A stretch of 5,551 bases of DNA from Gemmatimonadota bacterium (lineage in GTDB: Bacteria > Gemmatimonadota > Gemmatimonadetes > Longimicrobiales > Longimicrobiaceae), in contig JAFAYN010000543.1 in the NCBI GenBank assembly GCA_019240375.1, forward strand, positions 1 through 5,551, read 5' to 3'. The notes below the pieces were generated by a model, which was given only the letters and a program-made list of their open reading frames with translations, made no database searches and was not told where the DNA came from. The translations under genes were made by a program, and so were the position numbers. Of this stretch, positions 5,414 through 5,551 are shown piece by piece (the first letter of the stretch is position 1; each line of letters starts with the position of its first letter).

Positions 5414-5551
5414 ATGTCGGCGACGGACACGCTTCTCAACGCGGGCGCGGACGCCCCGCTCTTTTCCGCCCGGACCACGGCCGGGGACACCGTTTCCCTG
5501 TCCGACTTCCGCGGCAAGCAGAACGTTTTGCTCATGTTCTATCCGAAGGAC
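5414..5551 (+). CDS. Peroxiredoxin (AhpC/TSA, BCP-like), N-terminal part
   Basis: The first 46 residues of a thiol peroxidase that reduces hydrogen peroxide and organic peroxides in the cytoplasm; the gene runs off the right edge. The visible part has the family opening: a hydrophilic N-terminus, then GADAPLFSARTTAGDTVSLSDFRGK (11-35), then the core strand NVLLMFYPKD (37-46). In family members this strand is followed within a few residues by the peroxidatic cysteine (Thr-x-x-Cys), which lies outside the window, so the active site and the 1-Cys or 2-Cys type cannot be assigned. 'FYPKD' favours the BCP/PrxQ-like or AhpE-like group. ATG 5414 has GGAGG (5402-5406) seven bases upstream, a strong Shine-Dalgarno. 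The gene is divergent from the 85-residue protein gene across a 180-bp gap. Confidence 0.88.
   Translation, partial: MSATDTLLNAGADAPLFSARTTAGDTVSLSDFRGKQNVLLMFYPKD

Overview
This is a GC-rich (about two thirds G+C), densely coded stretch of bacterial chromosome with short intergenic gaps, strong codon bias and intrinsic terminators between transcription units. Nothing points to a plasmid, phage or transposon. The gene set (A-type Fe-S carrier, quinolinate synthase, FetAB-type ABC transporter, LURP-one protein, peroxiredoxin) and the style of the proteins fit an environmental Gemmatimonadota-like bacterium such as Longimicrobium. That placement is inferred from gene content and memory, not from a search.

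Layout. 1-134 (+) is the 3' end of a probable HAD-family phosphatase. A good promoter overlapping its stop codon drives 299-664 (+), an A-type iron-sulfur carrier (HesB/IscA/ErpA family), which ends at a GC-rich hairpin. 802-1197 (+) encodes a small exported protein of unknown function and is closed by a textbook terminator. A second promoter of almost the same sequence leads to nadA (1387-2463, +; quinolinate synthase, TTG start). nadA converges on a two-gene minus-strand operon, fetA (4117-3359) followed by fetB (3350-2529), and a 17-bp hairpin lies between the two converging units. Upstream of fetA on the minus strand come a terminator, a LURP-one/Tubby-like protein (4859-4272) and an unrecognised 85-residue protein (5233-4976). 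The last 180-bp gap is divergent; from it starts a truncated peroxiredoxin gene (5414 to the window end, +).

How the genes may work together. Several products touch iron, Fe-S clusters or oxidative stress: the A-type carrier can deliver [4Fe-4S] clusters, NadA needs an oxygen-sensitive [4Fe-4S] cluster, FetAB in E. coli lowers cytoplasmic iron under oxidative stress, and the last gene is a thiol peroxidase. They sit in separate transcription units, so this is a loose neighbourhood, not a demonstrated system. I found no clearly new multi-gene system. The points most worth a second look are the Cys-Gly-Cys tail of NadA, the structured leader of the Fe-S carrier gene, the CPTDVQC exported protein and the uncharacterised 85-residue protein.
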